Positions 8,372 through 16,345 of a stretch of DNA of 32,707 nt are shown in pieces. Made by a program: the position numbers and the translations under genes. Below the pieces are notes generated by a model. It ran no database searches. It had not been told where the DNA came from and worked only from the letters and a program-made list of their open reading frames with translations. The DNA is taken from assembly GCA_030743445.1 (NCBI GenBank), contig JASLSL010000111.1, forward strand, positions 1 through 32,707. Direction: 5' to 3'. The stretch comes from Alphaproteobacteria bacterium (GTDB lineage: Bacteria > Pseudomonadota > Alphaproteobacteria > UBA8366). Position 1 is the stretch's first letter. Each line of letters opens with the position of its first letter.

Positions 8372-10033
8372 TCAGCTCGTCATCCCGAGGCAGCGGTCGC
8401 GTTCGCGATCTTGCTTCGAGCGCTGCCCCGGGTCGCCCCAGCCGCCACCGCCGCCGGACTCGACATGGAACTCGCCGCCCGGGTGGACGGCGATGCCTTC
8501 CTCCTTGGTCTTGAGCACCCGGTCGGGCATCCCGTCGGATTTCAACACGTAGTGATGGGTCGCACCGTCCTTGCCGCCGAGGATACCGCACGCACCGTGT
8601 TTGGCGCCCTCGCCCGCGGTATTGGCGAGCGAACCGGTCTCGGTCTCGAGCACGAGTTCGAGGCTGCCCCCGGTTCCGCCCCGGTACTGTCCCTCGCCGC
8701 CTGAGTCCGGCCGGAACTCGTGGCGCCGGAAATAGAGCGGGAAGCGCACCTCGGCGACCTCGACGCTGCCGAACTTGATGCCGCCGGCGGAATGCCATTC
8801 GCCTGCCGAATTCCAGCCGTCGCCGCCCGACGACGCACCGGCCCCGGGTCTTGCGTGGAACATGTGCCAGATGAACGGTTTGCCGGTCCGCGGGTCCTCG
8901 CCCTTGATCGCGATGCGGAAGCGCCGTCCCCAGCCGGCCATGGCGCGCTCTGGACAGGCCCCCGCCAGCGCCTTGACCACCGCCTCGATGATCTCCTGGC
9001 CGCAATGGCTGGTGCACAGCGTCACCGGCGCCCCCGGATTGGCCCACACCACGGTGCCGGGCTTGGCCTTGACCGTGAGCGGCCGGAACGCGCCGTCATT
9101 CTTCGGCGTCTCCGGGTCGAGCAGGAAAGCGAGGGCCATGGTTACCGCCGACTGCATGTTGGCGTGCGAGGAATTGATGAAGCCCTTGACCTGCGGGTCG
9201 GAGCCGGTGAGGTCGACCTCGAGATCGCTGCCCCGCTTGGTGACCCTGGCGCGGATCGCAATATCCTCGGCGCCATGGCCGTCGTCGTCGAGCAGCGCCT
9301 CGCCTTCGTAGACCCCGTCCTTCCAACCGGATATCACCGCGCGGGCCTGTCGCTCGGAGGCATCGAGGATCGCGCCGACCGCCGCCTCGACCGTCTCTGC
9401 GCCGAACTCGGCCATCAGTGCGCCGAGCCGGCGCTCGCCGATATGGACCGATCCGATCATCGCCGCCAGGTCGCCGCGAAAGTCGCGGGGGTGGCGCACG
9501 TTGAGCATCATGATCTCCAACAGGTCCTGGCGCATCTCGCCGCGCCGGTAGAACCGGATCGGCGGAATGCGCAACCCCTCCTACCAGATTTCGGTCGCCT
9601 TGGCGTTGTAGGCGCCGTGGGTCGAGCCGCCGATGTCGCTGTGGTGCGCCCGGTTGACCGACCAGAAGGCGACCCGGTCGCCGACGAAGACCGGCACGAA
9701 CGCAGTGACGTCCGGCAGGTGGCTGCCGCCGTGATAGGGATCGTTGAGCAAATAGACGTCGCCCGGCTCGATCCTGCCGTCGAAGGTCTCGACCACCGCG
9801 CGGACCGCCCAGGGCAGGGCGCCGATATGGACCGGGATGTGCTCCGCCTGGGCCACCAGGTGGCCCTCGTCGTCGCACAGTGCCGTCGAGAAATCGCGGC
9901 TCGAGTTCAGAATCTGCGAATAGGAGGTGCGCAGCATCGCCTCGCCCATCTCCTCGACGATGGCGGTCAGGCGGTGCTGGATGACGGAAACGGTGATCGG
10001 ATCGAGTTGGGCGGCCAAAGGGGGAATCCTCAT
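8372..10033 (-). pseudogene. hyuB: hyuB, hydantoinase/oxoprolinase B subunit with an in-frame amber codon
   Basis: One continuous reading frame of 554 codons (ATG at 10033 to TGA at 8372-8374), normal for HyuB, is interrupted once by TAG at 9581-9583 (codon 151). Before the stop: 'DPITVSVIQHRLTAIVEEMG', 'RDFSTALCDDEGHLVAQAEH' and 'VYLLNDPYHGGSHLPDV', ending 'AYNAKATEIW'. Directly after it, in the same frame: 'EGLRIPPIRFYRRGEM', the next conserved HyuB block. Family members usually have Gln, Phe or Tyr around this point, so CAG to TAG is the simplest origin. TAG is the ordinary stop of several other genes here, so recoding is unlikely. The gene is either a recent nonsense pseudogene or a sequencing error. 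The ATG at 10033 lacks a good ribosome site. Confidence 0.88.
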
Positions 10034-10107
10034 TTTTGCCCAGCGACCCTATCACGTCGCCGCCCACGACTTTAAGCCCGTATTGCCGCGTGCTACCTTC
10101 GCCGGCG
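10034..10107. promoter_or_regulatory. Divergent promoter region between hyuB and the methyltransferase gene
   Basis: A 74-bp gap separates two outward-reading operons, so both promoters should lie here or in the flanking coding ends. I see no confident -35/-10 pair or operator palindrome. Confidence 0.4.
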
Positions 10108-10938
10108 ATGGAACGGCACACCCAATCGGTCACCGATCACTACCGCCGCGACGGCCTCGCCGAGATCATCCGCGAGGCGCTGGCGAAGGATGGCAAGGAC
10201 CTCGACAACCTTACGATCGACGACCTGGCGCCGGTCGACGAGTTCCATACCCGCGGGCGCGAGGCGACGGTGGAGCTCGCCGAATTCGCCGGAATCGAGC
10301 CGGGCATGCGGGTCGTCGACGTCGGCAGCGGGCTCGGTGGGCCCGCGCGCTATCTGGCCCAGACCTATGGCTGCACCGTCGCCGGCGTCGACCTCTCGGA
10401 AGAGTTCTGCCGCACCGCCACCATGCTGGCGGAGATGACGGGGCTTGCCGACAAGGTCTCGTTCCAGCACGCCAGCGCCCTCGACATGCCGTTCGAGGAC
10501 GCGAGCTTCGACCTAGCCTGGACCGTCCAAATACAGATGAATATCGCCGACAAGGCGCGGTTCTACGGCGAGATCTTCCGCGTGCTCGAGCCCGGCGGCC
10601 GGTTCGTCTTTCAGGACATCCTGCAGGGGCCGGGCGGCCCTATCCGCGTGCCGACGCCATGGGCGAGCGAGCCCGGGATGAACTTTCTTTACAGCCCCGC
10701 CAAGCTTTCGGACTTGCTCACCGATGTCGGCTTCGAGCAGATCGAGTGGCGCGACCGAACCGACGCCCACCGCGAATGGTACGACCACCAACCCGAGGCG
10801 ACCGGCAAGCCGATGCCGAAGCTCAGCATCCACCTGGTCCTCGGCCCCGAGGCCGGGGAGAAACGACGCAACACAAGGCAGAACCTGTTGGAAGACCGCA
10901 TCGCCTACGTCCAGGCGATCCTCTGCAAACCCGACTGA
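10108..10938 (+). CDS. SAM-dependent class I methyltransferase (UbiE/Coq5-like)
   Basis: A 276-aa protein. Motif I is 'MRVVDVGSGLGGPARYLA', followed by 'VAGVDLSEEFCRTATMLAE' (acidic strand-2 residue), 'VSFQHASALDMPFEDASFDL' and 'FRVLEPGGRFVFQDIL', the usual order of a Methyltransf_11 Rossmann domain. The ATG at 10108 was chosen because the protein from there (MERHTQSVTDHYRRDGLAEI) begins with the family's N-terminal helix; an upstream ATG at 10036 would add low-complexity sequence. Related proteins methylate small molecules, quinone precursors or sterol- and glycine-type substrates. It is the first gene of an operon with a nitroreductase (16-bp gap) and an AMACR-like gene. Substrate unknown. 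Confidence 0.88.
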   Translation: MERHTQSVTDHYRRDGLAEIIREALAKDGKDLDNLTIDDLAPVDEFHTRGREATVELAEFAGIEPGMRVVDVGSGLGGPARYLAQTYGCTVAGVDLSEEFCRTATMLAEMTGLADKVSFQHASALDMPFEDASFDLAWTVQIQMNIADKARFYGEIFRVLEPGGRFVFQDILQGPGGPIRVPTPWASEPGMNFLYSPAKLSDLLTDVGFEQIEWRDRTDAHREWYDHQPEATGKPMPKLSIHLVLGPEAGEKRRNTRQNLLEDRIAYVQAILCKPD

Positions 10939-10954
10939 GGAGAAGAAGATCGTT

Positions 10955-11734
10955 ATGGCGAACGACGCATCCGCCCCGTCCATCGAAACGCCGACCACGA
11001 GCGAGACCATCGAGCTGCTGCTCGACCGGCGCAGCGTGCGCAGTATCGCGCCCGATCCGATTCCCGAGGCCCAGGTCGAGGCGGTCTTGCGCGCCGCGTT
11101 CCGCGCGCCGACCTCGTCCAACATCCAGGCCTACAGCGTCGTCGTGGTGCGCGATGCGGAAACCCGCCAGGCGCTTTCGGTGCCGACCGGCAACCAGCGC
11201 CATGTCGCCGAGGCGCCGGTGTTCCTTGCCTACTGCGCCGATTTGACCCGCATCGAGCATGCGCTCGAGAAGCACGGCCACACCCTCGACGACAACAATT
11301 TCGAGGTCGGGTTGGTCTCCAGCATCGACGCGGCGCTGGTCGGCATGTCGGCCTACCTCGCCGCCGATTCGCTCGGCCTCAAGGGGGTGATGATCGGGGC
11401 GGTGAGGAACGATCCGGTCGCGATCGCGAAAATCCTCGGCCTGCCGAAGCGCGTCTACTGCGTCTATGGCATGTCCCTCGGTCGGCCGGCGGCACTCCCC
11501 GAACAGAAGCCGCGCATGGACTACCGCGCGATGGTGCACGAGGAACGCTACGACCGGGACAAGATGAAGGACTTGTTGGAGACTTACGATCCGGTGCTGG
11601 CGCAGCATTACCGCGAGACCGGACGCGAGACGACGGACGATTCATGGACCCACGACATGGACAAGAAGTTCCATCCCTATCTGCGCGACGGATTGCGCGA
11701 CGCTTTGCGGGAACTGGGCTTCGATTTTCGCTAG
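10955..11734 (+). CDS. Nitroreductase-family FMN oxidoreductase (NfsA-like)
   Basis: A 259-aa protein. The FMN-binding 'LLLDRRSVRSIAPDPIPEAQ' (Arg25, Arg26) and 'RAPTSSNIQAYSVVVVRD' motifs open the protein. 'AEAPVFLAYCADLTRI' and 'SIDAALVGMSAYLAADSLGL' build the helical dimer core, and 'LGLPKRVYCVYGMSLGRPA' resembles NfsA/FRP-type NADPH oxidoreductases. Members reduce nitro groups, quinones or free flavin, so it could supply reduced FMN to the LLM enzymes of this window (inference only). A GAGGAGAAG site stands 6 nt before the ATG. It sits 16 bp after the methyltransferase and 14 bp before the next gene, a tight operon. Confidence 0.9.
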   Translation: MANDASAPSIETPTTSETIELLLDRRSVRSIAPDPIPEAQVEAVLRAAFRAPTSSNIQAYSVVVVRDAETRQALSVPTGNQRHVAEAPVFLAYCADLTRIEHALEKHGHTLDDNNFEVGLVSSIDAALVGMSAYLAADSLGLKGVMIGAVRNDPVAIAKILGLPKRVYCVYGMSLGRPAALPEQKPRMDYRAMVHEERYDRDKMKDLLETYDPVLAQHYRETGRETTDDSWTHDMDKKFHPYLRDGLRDALRELGFDFR

Positions 11735-11748
11735 GAGAGGAAGAAACG

Positions 11749-12918
11749 ATGAGCGATTCGAACGGACAGGGTGGGCCCCTCGCGGGCCTCAAGGTGGTGG
11801 AACTCGCCGGCATCGGGCCCGCCCCGCTATGTTGCGCGCTGCTCGCCGACATGGGCGCGGACGTCATACGCATCGACCGCGCCGCGCCCTCGGGGCTCGG
11901 CATCCCGCGCGCCGGCAAGACCGACGTGACCCGGCGCGGCCGGCCCTCGGTCGCGATCGACCTGAAAAATCCAAAGGGGGTCGAGACCGTGCTGCGCCTG
12001 GTCGAAGACGCCGACGCGCTGATCGACCCGCTACGGCCCGGCGTCACCGAGCGGCTCGGTCTCGGGCCCGAGGACTGCCTCGCCCGCAACAAGCGGCTCG
12101 TTTACGGACGGATGACCGGCTGGGGCCAGGACGGGCCGTTGTCGCAGGCCGCCGGGCACGATTTGAATTACTTGGCGCTGACCGGCGTGCTGCACGCGAT
12201 CGGGCCGAGGGAGACGCCGGTGCCGCCGCTGAACGTGGTCGCCGACATGGGCGGCGGTGCCATGTTCCTCGCGGTCGGCTTGCTCGCCGCGGTCCACGAG
12301 GCGCGCAACTCGGGCCAGGGACAGGTGGTCGACGTCGCCATGACCGAGGGCTCGGCCTTCCTCGCCATGGGGTGCTTCGGCCTGATTGCCGCCGACTATT
12401 GGTCCGACCAACGCGCCGACAACGTGCTCGACGGCGGCGCCCATTTCTACCGCTGCTATGAGACCAAGGACGGCAGGCACGTCTCGATCGCCTCGATCGA
12501 GGCGAAGTTCTACGCCATCCTATTGGACAAGCTCGGCCTCGATCCCGCCGACCTGCCGGACCAGATGGACCGCGACCAATGGCCGGCGATGTCCGAACGC
12601 TTCGCCGCCCTCTTCAAGGAGAAGACCTGCGACGAGTGGTGCGAGATCATGGAAGGCACCGACATCTGCTTCGCCCCGGTGCTGACCTTCCGCGAGGCCT
12701 CGAACCATCCGCACAACGCGGCGCGCGACAGCTTCGTCGAGGTCGATGGCGTGATCCAACCGGGGGCGGCGCCGAATTTCAGCCGCACGCCTTCCGGGAT
12801 CAAGGGCGGGCCGCCCGAGATGGGCGCCCAGACCGACGAAGGCCTCGCGGCCTGGGGATTCTCGGCCGACGAGATCGCGGCCTTGAAGGCCGAGAGCGCG
12901 ATCGGCCAGCAGACTTAG
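11749..12918 (+). CDS. CoA-transferase family III protein, alpha-methylacyl-CoA racemase-like
   Basis: A 389-aa protein whose N-terminus 'LAGLKVVELAGIGPAPLCCALLADMG' is the AMACR signature. Racemase catalytic positions are retained: His137 in 'AAGHDLNYLALTG' and Asp166 in 'NVVADMGGGAMFLAVG', matching His126 and Asp156 of mycobacterial MCR. The enzyme interconverts (R)- and (S)-2-methylacyl-CoA so that branched chains (sterol side chains, phytanic-type acids) can enter beta-oxidation. Start ATG at 11749 has a GGAGAGGAAG site. It ends 14 bp from a convergent amidohydrolase with no clear terminator. A formyl-CoA-transferase-like role is less likely, given the His/Asp pair. Confidence 0.9.
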   Translation: MSDSNGQGGPLAGLKVVELAGIGPAPLCCALLADMGADVIRIDRAAPSGLGIPRAGKTDVTRRGRPSVAIDLKNPKGVETVLRLVEDADALIDPLRPGVTERLGLGPEDCLARNKRLVYGRMTGWGQDGPLSQAAGHDLNYLALTGVLHAIGPRETPVPPLNVVADMGGGAMFLAVGLLAAVHEARNSGQGQVVDVAMTEGSAFLAMGCFGLIAADYWSDQRADNVLDGGAHFYRCYETKDGRHVSIASIEAKFYAILLDKLGLDPADLPDQMDRDQWPAMSERFAALFKEKTCDEWCEIMEGTDICFAPVLTFREASNHPHNAARDSFVEVDGVIQPGAAPNFSRTPSGIKGGPPEMGAQTDEGLAAWGFSADEIAALKAESAIGQQT

Positions 12919-12932
12919 GCGAGCCCCGAGGC

Positions 12933-14162
12933 TTATTCGGCGGCGATCGGCTGCAGGTTGGCGCCGGCGGCGAGCGTCTCGCCGGTCACCGGTTGGCCGC
13001 GCTTGACCACCATGCGGTGGTTGTCGCGGTTTGCCGCCATCTCGATATCGGTAGCGGGGTCGCCCTCGACTACCAGCAGGTCGGCGAAGGCGCCTTCCTC
13101 GATCCGTCCCTCGCCGGGCAGGTCGACCAGATCGGCCGCGTTGCCGGTCGAGAACCTGAGCGCGTCCAAGGGCGTGATCCCGACCTCGACCATATAGGCG
13201 AGCTCCTGGGCGTTGGCGCCGTGCTTGTTGAAGGGCGTGCCGGCGTCGGTGCCCATCGCGATCTTGCCGCCGGCGCTGTAGAACATCTTGATCGAGGCGA
13301 CATGCGCCTCGGCGACGCGCGATGCCTTCTCGACCGCATAGGCCGGCACGCCGTGGTCCTGCATGCCGATGATGTGGGTCAGCGCCGAGAAGGTCGGCAC
13401 CAGATAGGCGCCGCGTTCCATCATTTCCTCGACGCATTTCTCGGTCATGAAGAAGCCGTGCTCGATCGAATCGACGCCGCCGCGGACCGCATTCAGGATT
13501 CCTTCCGCGCCCTGGGCGTGGCTCGCGGTGCGCCTGTGGAAGCGCTTGGCCTCGCCGATGCCGGCCGCCATCTCGTCCGCCGAATAGTGCGCGTCCTCGG
13601 GATTGACGCCCGGCGTCATGACCCCGCCCGTGGCCATGATCTTGACCAGGTCGCAGCCGGCGTGGATTTGCTCGCGCACCGCCTTGACGACCTCGTCCTT
13701 GCCGTCGGCGATGCGGCCGATGTAGCTGCCGTGGCCGCCGGTCATGCAGATCATCCGGCCGGCGCAGCGGATCGAGGGACCCATGAATTGGCCCGCGTTG
13801 CAGGCGTCGCGCACCGCGAACTCCAGGTAATCGCGGCCGCCGCAATCGCGGATCGCGGTAATGCCGCCGGCGAGCGATTCCTGCGCGCGCTGCAGGGCGC
13901 GGACGACGATCTCGCCGGTCGTCAGCTTGTCGCCCGCGGCGCGCGGGTCGGCCTCCGCACCGAGGCAAAGATGGACGTGGCAGTCGATGATGCCCGGCAT
14001 CAGCGTGCCGCCGGTGGTGTCGACCGCATCGCCTTGGAAGCCGTCGAACTCGGCGGCCGGCGCCACTTTGGCGATCTTGTCGTCCTCGACCAGCACCGCG
14101 TGGCCCTCGACCGGCTCGTTGAGCCCATCGAACAGCTTGCCGCCCCGATATAGCGTCGTCAT
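12933..14162 (-). CDS. Metal-dependent amidohydrolase (imidazolonepropionase/prolidase-like)
   Basis: A 409-aa TIM-barrel amidohydrolase. Metal ligands are visible in order: 'PGIIDCHVHL' (His62, His64), the likely carboxylated Lys in 'CDLVKIMATGG', His in 'RTASHAQGAEGI', His in 'SIEHGFFMTE' and Asp in 'MGTDAGTPF'. The C-terminus returns to the small beta domain (ADLLVVEGDPATDIEMAANR). Such cytosolic enzymes hydrolyse cyclic amides, N-acyl amino acids, Xaa-Pro-type dipeptides or organophosphates, and the natural substrate is usually unknown. The ATG at 14162 has GGAGGG 8 nt upstream; an upstream extension has no family character. It is the last gene of the NIPSNAP-amidohydrolase-cupin unit. 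Confidence 0.92.
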   Translation of the reverse strand: MTTLYRGGKLFDGLNEPVEGHAVLVEDDKIAKVAPAAEFDGFQGDAVDTTGGTLMPGIIDCHVHLCLGAEADPRAAGDKLTTGEIVVRALQRAQESLAGGITAIRDCGGRDYLEFAVRDACNAGQFMGPSIRCAGRMICMTGGHGSYIGRIADGKDEVVKAVREQIHAGCDLVKIMATGGVMTPGVNPEDAHYSADEMAAGIGEAKRFHRRTASHAQGAEGILNAVRGGVDSIEHGFFMTEKCVEEMMERGAYLVPTFSALTHIIGMQDHGVPAYAVEKASRVAEAHVASIKMFYSAGGKIAMGTDAGTPFNKHGANAQELAYMVEVGITPLDALRFSTGNAADLVDLPGEGRIEEGAFADLLVVEGDPATDIEMAANRDNHRMVVKRGQPVTGETLAAGANLQPIAAE

Positions 14163-14224
14163 GGCATGTCCCTCCGTGCGTCCCGCAACTTTGGCACCTC
14201 GACCGCTTGGAGACAAGAAAGCCG

Positions 14225-14776
14225 CTATCCCACGGGTTCCGCGTCGATCAGGATCGCGGCGAGCACCGCCGGCTCCGAGCCCTTGTTGACCCAGCCGTGG
14301 TTGGTGCCGCGCTGGATCACCACGTCGAGCGGTTTCATCTCGACCTCACCCTCGTCGACCAGCATCGTCACTTCGCCCTTGAGTAGAATGATGTAATCGA
14401 CCGTGTCGGTCTTGTGCATGTTCGGATGGCGCGCCGAGGGGTCGCGGTTGTGCCCGGCGCCCATCGCCTCGAACAACCGGTCCGCTTCGGCCTGCTTCTG
14501 CTCCCCGGTCTTGCCGGCCTCGTCCGCCTCGGGCGCGATCTGGAAATAGCGGAACACCGAGCCGCCTGCCGGCGGGGTCAGCACGACCTCGGTCGCTGCC
14601 GCGTCGGCATCGCCCGAATTGTCCGCCGGCATCGCATAGGTGCGCCAGAGGTCGGTCAATCCGCGCGCCGGGTTGACCGGGTTGGGCTTGAGGTGCGGCG
14701 AGGGCTCGTCCGAGAGGATGATCGAGCGGCCATCCGTGTCGTGGCCGGTGACGATGCGGCGGACGGGTCTCAGCAT
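14225..14776 (-). CDS. Cupin-domain protein
   Basis: A 183-aa protein with one cupin fold in its C-terminal half. Motif 1 is 'HPNMHKTDTVDYIILLKGEV', in which the usual second His is replaced by Thr/Asp, and motif 2 is 'PLDVVIQRGTNHGWVNKG', with a metal-type His. The N-terminal half (MLRPVRRIVTGHDTDGRSII, 'SDEPSPHLKPNPVNPARGLT') is the conserved leader seen in gentisate-type and hypothetical cupins of alphaproteobacteria. It could be a small dioxygenase, isomerase or binding protein; the reduced metal set argues against a classical gentisate dioxygenase. It begins 11 bp after the exported amidohydrolase gene, so the two are cotranscribed. Confidence 0.82.
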   Translation of the reverse strand: MLRPVRRIVTGHDTDGRSIILSDEPSPHLKPNPVNPARGLTDLWRTYAMPADNSGDADAAATEVVLTPPAGGSVFRYFQIAPEADEAGKTGEQKQAEADRLFEAMGAGHNRDPSARHPNMHKTDTVDYIILLKGEVTMLVDEGEVEMKPLDVVIQRGTNHGWVNKGSEPAVLAAILIDAEPVG

Positions 14777-14787
14777 GACATGTCTCC

Positions 14788-15618
14788 CTATTTGCCGAAT
14801 AGGCGTTCCGCGTTCCGGTATGCGATCTTCTCGGCGACCTCGCGCGGCAACTGCTCGAGCCAGGCGCGGTGCTCATCGACGAGCCCGATATAGACCGCCC
14901 AGCGGTCGCTCACATAGGTGTCGGTGCCGACCATGAACCGGTCCGGGTGGCTGAGGAACAGATCGCGCCAGGCGGGATCGATGCGCTCGCCGGGCATGAT
15001 GCTGTGGGCGCGGAACGACATCTCGACCCAGAGGTTCCGGTAGCGCTCGACCAGTGCGCCGACCTCTGCCGGCGGCGTGGTGAATCCGGCGTGGGCCCAG
15101 AGGATCTTCGACTTCGGCTCGATCCGGAACATCGCCTCGACCGGGCCGGGGCCCGAGTGGATGTGAAGGAACAGGCTCCGCGCCGCCGCCAGCTTCGCCA
15201 TTTGGCGTACCTGTGGGGTCGCGGTCGATCCCGGCAGGTCGAACAGATGGAACTCGCCGATGCCCTTGTGAACCCCGAGCTTCAGCCGCGCCTCGAGGTA
15301 GTCGATCAGCTTCGGATCGTCGATCCAGTTGCTCGACCGCACCTCGCCGCGATAGGGCCGCAGGATCGGGACGATCCTGTCCGGCGCCGCGCGGTGGAGC
15401 TTGATCGTGCCATGGTCGGGCGAGCTCGACACCAGCGCCCGCTCGACGCCCGCGGCTTCGAGCGCATCGAGCGCCTTCCTCGGGCTGAACGCGTCCCAGG
15501 CACCCTGGCTGTAATGCACGTGGGTGTCGAAGATCGGCAGGCGCTCGCCGGCGATGCCCCCGCCGGCGACACCCGCGATCGCCACCGCGCCCATGAAAGC
15601 GGGAAGGAAACGGCGCAT
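14788..15618 (-). CDS. Exported amidohydrolase-2 family metal-dependent hydrolase
   Basis: A 276-aa protein with an N-terminal signal peptide (MRRF, then the hydrophobic LPAFMGAVAIAGVAGGGIAG), so it probably acts in the periplasm. The mature part is a TIM-barrel amidohydrolase: 'IFDTHVHYSQG' (HxH), 'SLFLHIHSGPG', 'ILWAHAGFTTP' and 'FMVGTDTYVSDRW' (Asp). It resembles ACMSD/amidohydrolase-2 proteins, which decarboxylate or hydrolyse cyclic acids and lactones. ATG at 15618 follows the NIPSNAP stop by 5 bp. Periplasmic export is unusual for this group and separates it physically from the cytosolic amidohydrolase downstream. Confidence 0.85.
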   Translation of the reverse strand: MRRFLPAFMGAVAIAGVAGGGIAGERLPIFDTHVHYSQGAWDAFSPRKALDALEAAGVERALVSSSPDHGTIKLHRAAPDRIVPILRPYRGEVRSSNWIDDPKLIDYLEARLKLGVHKGIGEFHLFDLPGSTATPQVRQMAKLAAARSLFLHIHSGPGPVEAMFRIEPKSKILWAHAGFTTPPAEVGALVERYRNLWVEMSFRAHSIMPGERIDPAWRDLFLSHPDRFMVGTDTYVSDRWAVYIGLVDEHRAWLEQLPREVAEKIAYRNAERLFGK

Positions 15619-15623
15619 GCCCC

Positions 15624-16259
15624 TCAATCGAGCGTCGAGAACGCGGTCGGCGAGAGGATGATCGACTGCATTTCCAGCAGCATCGGCCCGCCGACCTTGA
15701 GGAAGGCGCGCCAGCCCTTGTCCTTCGCCGCCTCGGCGCGGGCCGCGGCGCGCGCGTTGAGGTCGGGATAGACCCACATGTGCGAGACCTCGTGCGGCTG
15801 CGGGTTGATGGTGTGCCAGAGGCCGACGATCGGCGAGTATTTCTCGCGCGCCTTGAGCCCTTCCTGGAAGGCTTCCAGCCATTGCGGCGCCTTGCCGGTC
15901 TCGACCCGGTAGAAGCGGTATTCGTAGAGATTGCCCGAGTCCGCCGGCGGCTTGACGTCGATCACGCCGTTCATGAACCGCACCTCCTGCTTCTCGATGA
16001 TCGGGCGGACGTTGGCGACGTATTCGCCGGTCCAGTCCTTGTTCTTGGCCAGCTCCGCGTGCAAGGCCTGGCGCTCGCCGAGGCCTTCGTAGCTCCAGAG
16101 ATGCCAGATCTGATTGAGCTGGCCGAACTCCGAGACCCAGTAGCCGTGGTTGGTGCCGAAGTCGTTGCCGCGGATCGGACGGCCGACATCCTCGGCGAGC
16201 TTGAGGTAGGCCGGCACGTTGGTCGGCCGAAGGGTGTAGGTTCTGAACTCGTAGATCAT
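15624..16259 (-). CDS. NIPSNAP family protein, two tandem domains
   Basis: A 211-aa protein made of two ferredoxin-like NIPSNAP repeats. The first begins 'MIYEFRTYTLRPTNVPAYLK' and contains 'IWHLWSYEGLGERQALHAEL'. The second begins 'LYEYRFYRVETGKAPQWLEAF' and contains 'SHMWVYPDLNARAAARAEAA'. The family is widespread in alphaproteobacterial catabolic clusters, where its function is poorly defined; structures place it among dimeric alpha/beta barrels related to EthD and antibiotic monooxygenases. It leads a four-gene minus-strand unit with two amidohydrolases and a cupin, and is transcribed away from the DECR-like SDR. Confidence 0.9.
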   Translation of the reverse strand: MIYEFRTYTLRPTNVPAYLKLAEDVGRPIRGNDFGTNHGYWVSEFGQLNQIWHLWSYEGLGERQALHAELAKNKDWTGEYVANVRPIIEKQEVRFMNGVIDVKPPADSGNLYEYRFYRVETGKAPQWLEAFQEGLKAREKYSPIVGLWHTINPQPHEVSHMWVYPDLNARAAARAEAAKDKGWRAFLKVGGPMLLEMQSIILSPTAFSTLD

Positions 16260-16345
16260 GGCGATATGCTCCCGCTTCCTGTTATTGGTATGTCGGGATT
16301 ATAGCGCCCGAGGGAGGCCCAAGGGAGGCCCAAGGGAGGTACATC
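16260..16345. promoter_or_regulatory. Divergent promoter region between NIPSNAP and SDR genes
   Basis: An 86-bp gap must hold both promoters. Its right end is occupied by the Shine-Dalgarno repeats; the AT-richer centre around 16280-16302 is the likely promoter core. No operator was recognised. Confidence 0.4.
16311..16339 (+). repeat. Three tandem Shine-Dalgarno-like 11-bp repeats
   Basis: The unit agggaggccca occurs at 16311-16321 and again at 16322-16332, followed by a partial third copy agggagg at 16333-16339. The ATG of the SDR gene is at 16346, so the third copy has normal ribosome-binding spacing (6 nt) and the other two lie one and two units further upstream. This looks like slippage or duplication of a ribosome-binding site. 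Confidence 0.85.

Noticed and set aside
6874..8514. 546-codon plus-strand open frame opposite hyuA
   Set aside because: It is the antisense shadow of a well-recognised HyuA gene. High GC leaves few stops in the opposite frames, and its translation is Arg/Asp/Gly-rich with no family motif.
8372..9574. Reading hyuB as two separate genes, both starting MRIPP
   Set aside because: The second start is a TTG inside a conserved HyuB block, in frame with the upstream part and only two codons after the stop. The shared MRIPP is coincidence. One gene with a nonsense codon is the better reading.
9581..9583. TAG read as pyrrolysine or another recoded amino acid
   Set aside because: At least five neighbouring genes end normally at TAG, and HyuB is not a known Pyl protein; no pylT-like tRNA or downstream element is seen.
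16311..16339. Short direct repeats as a CRISPR array
   Set aside because: Units are 11 bp with no spacers; they are ribosome-binding-site duplications.
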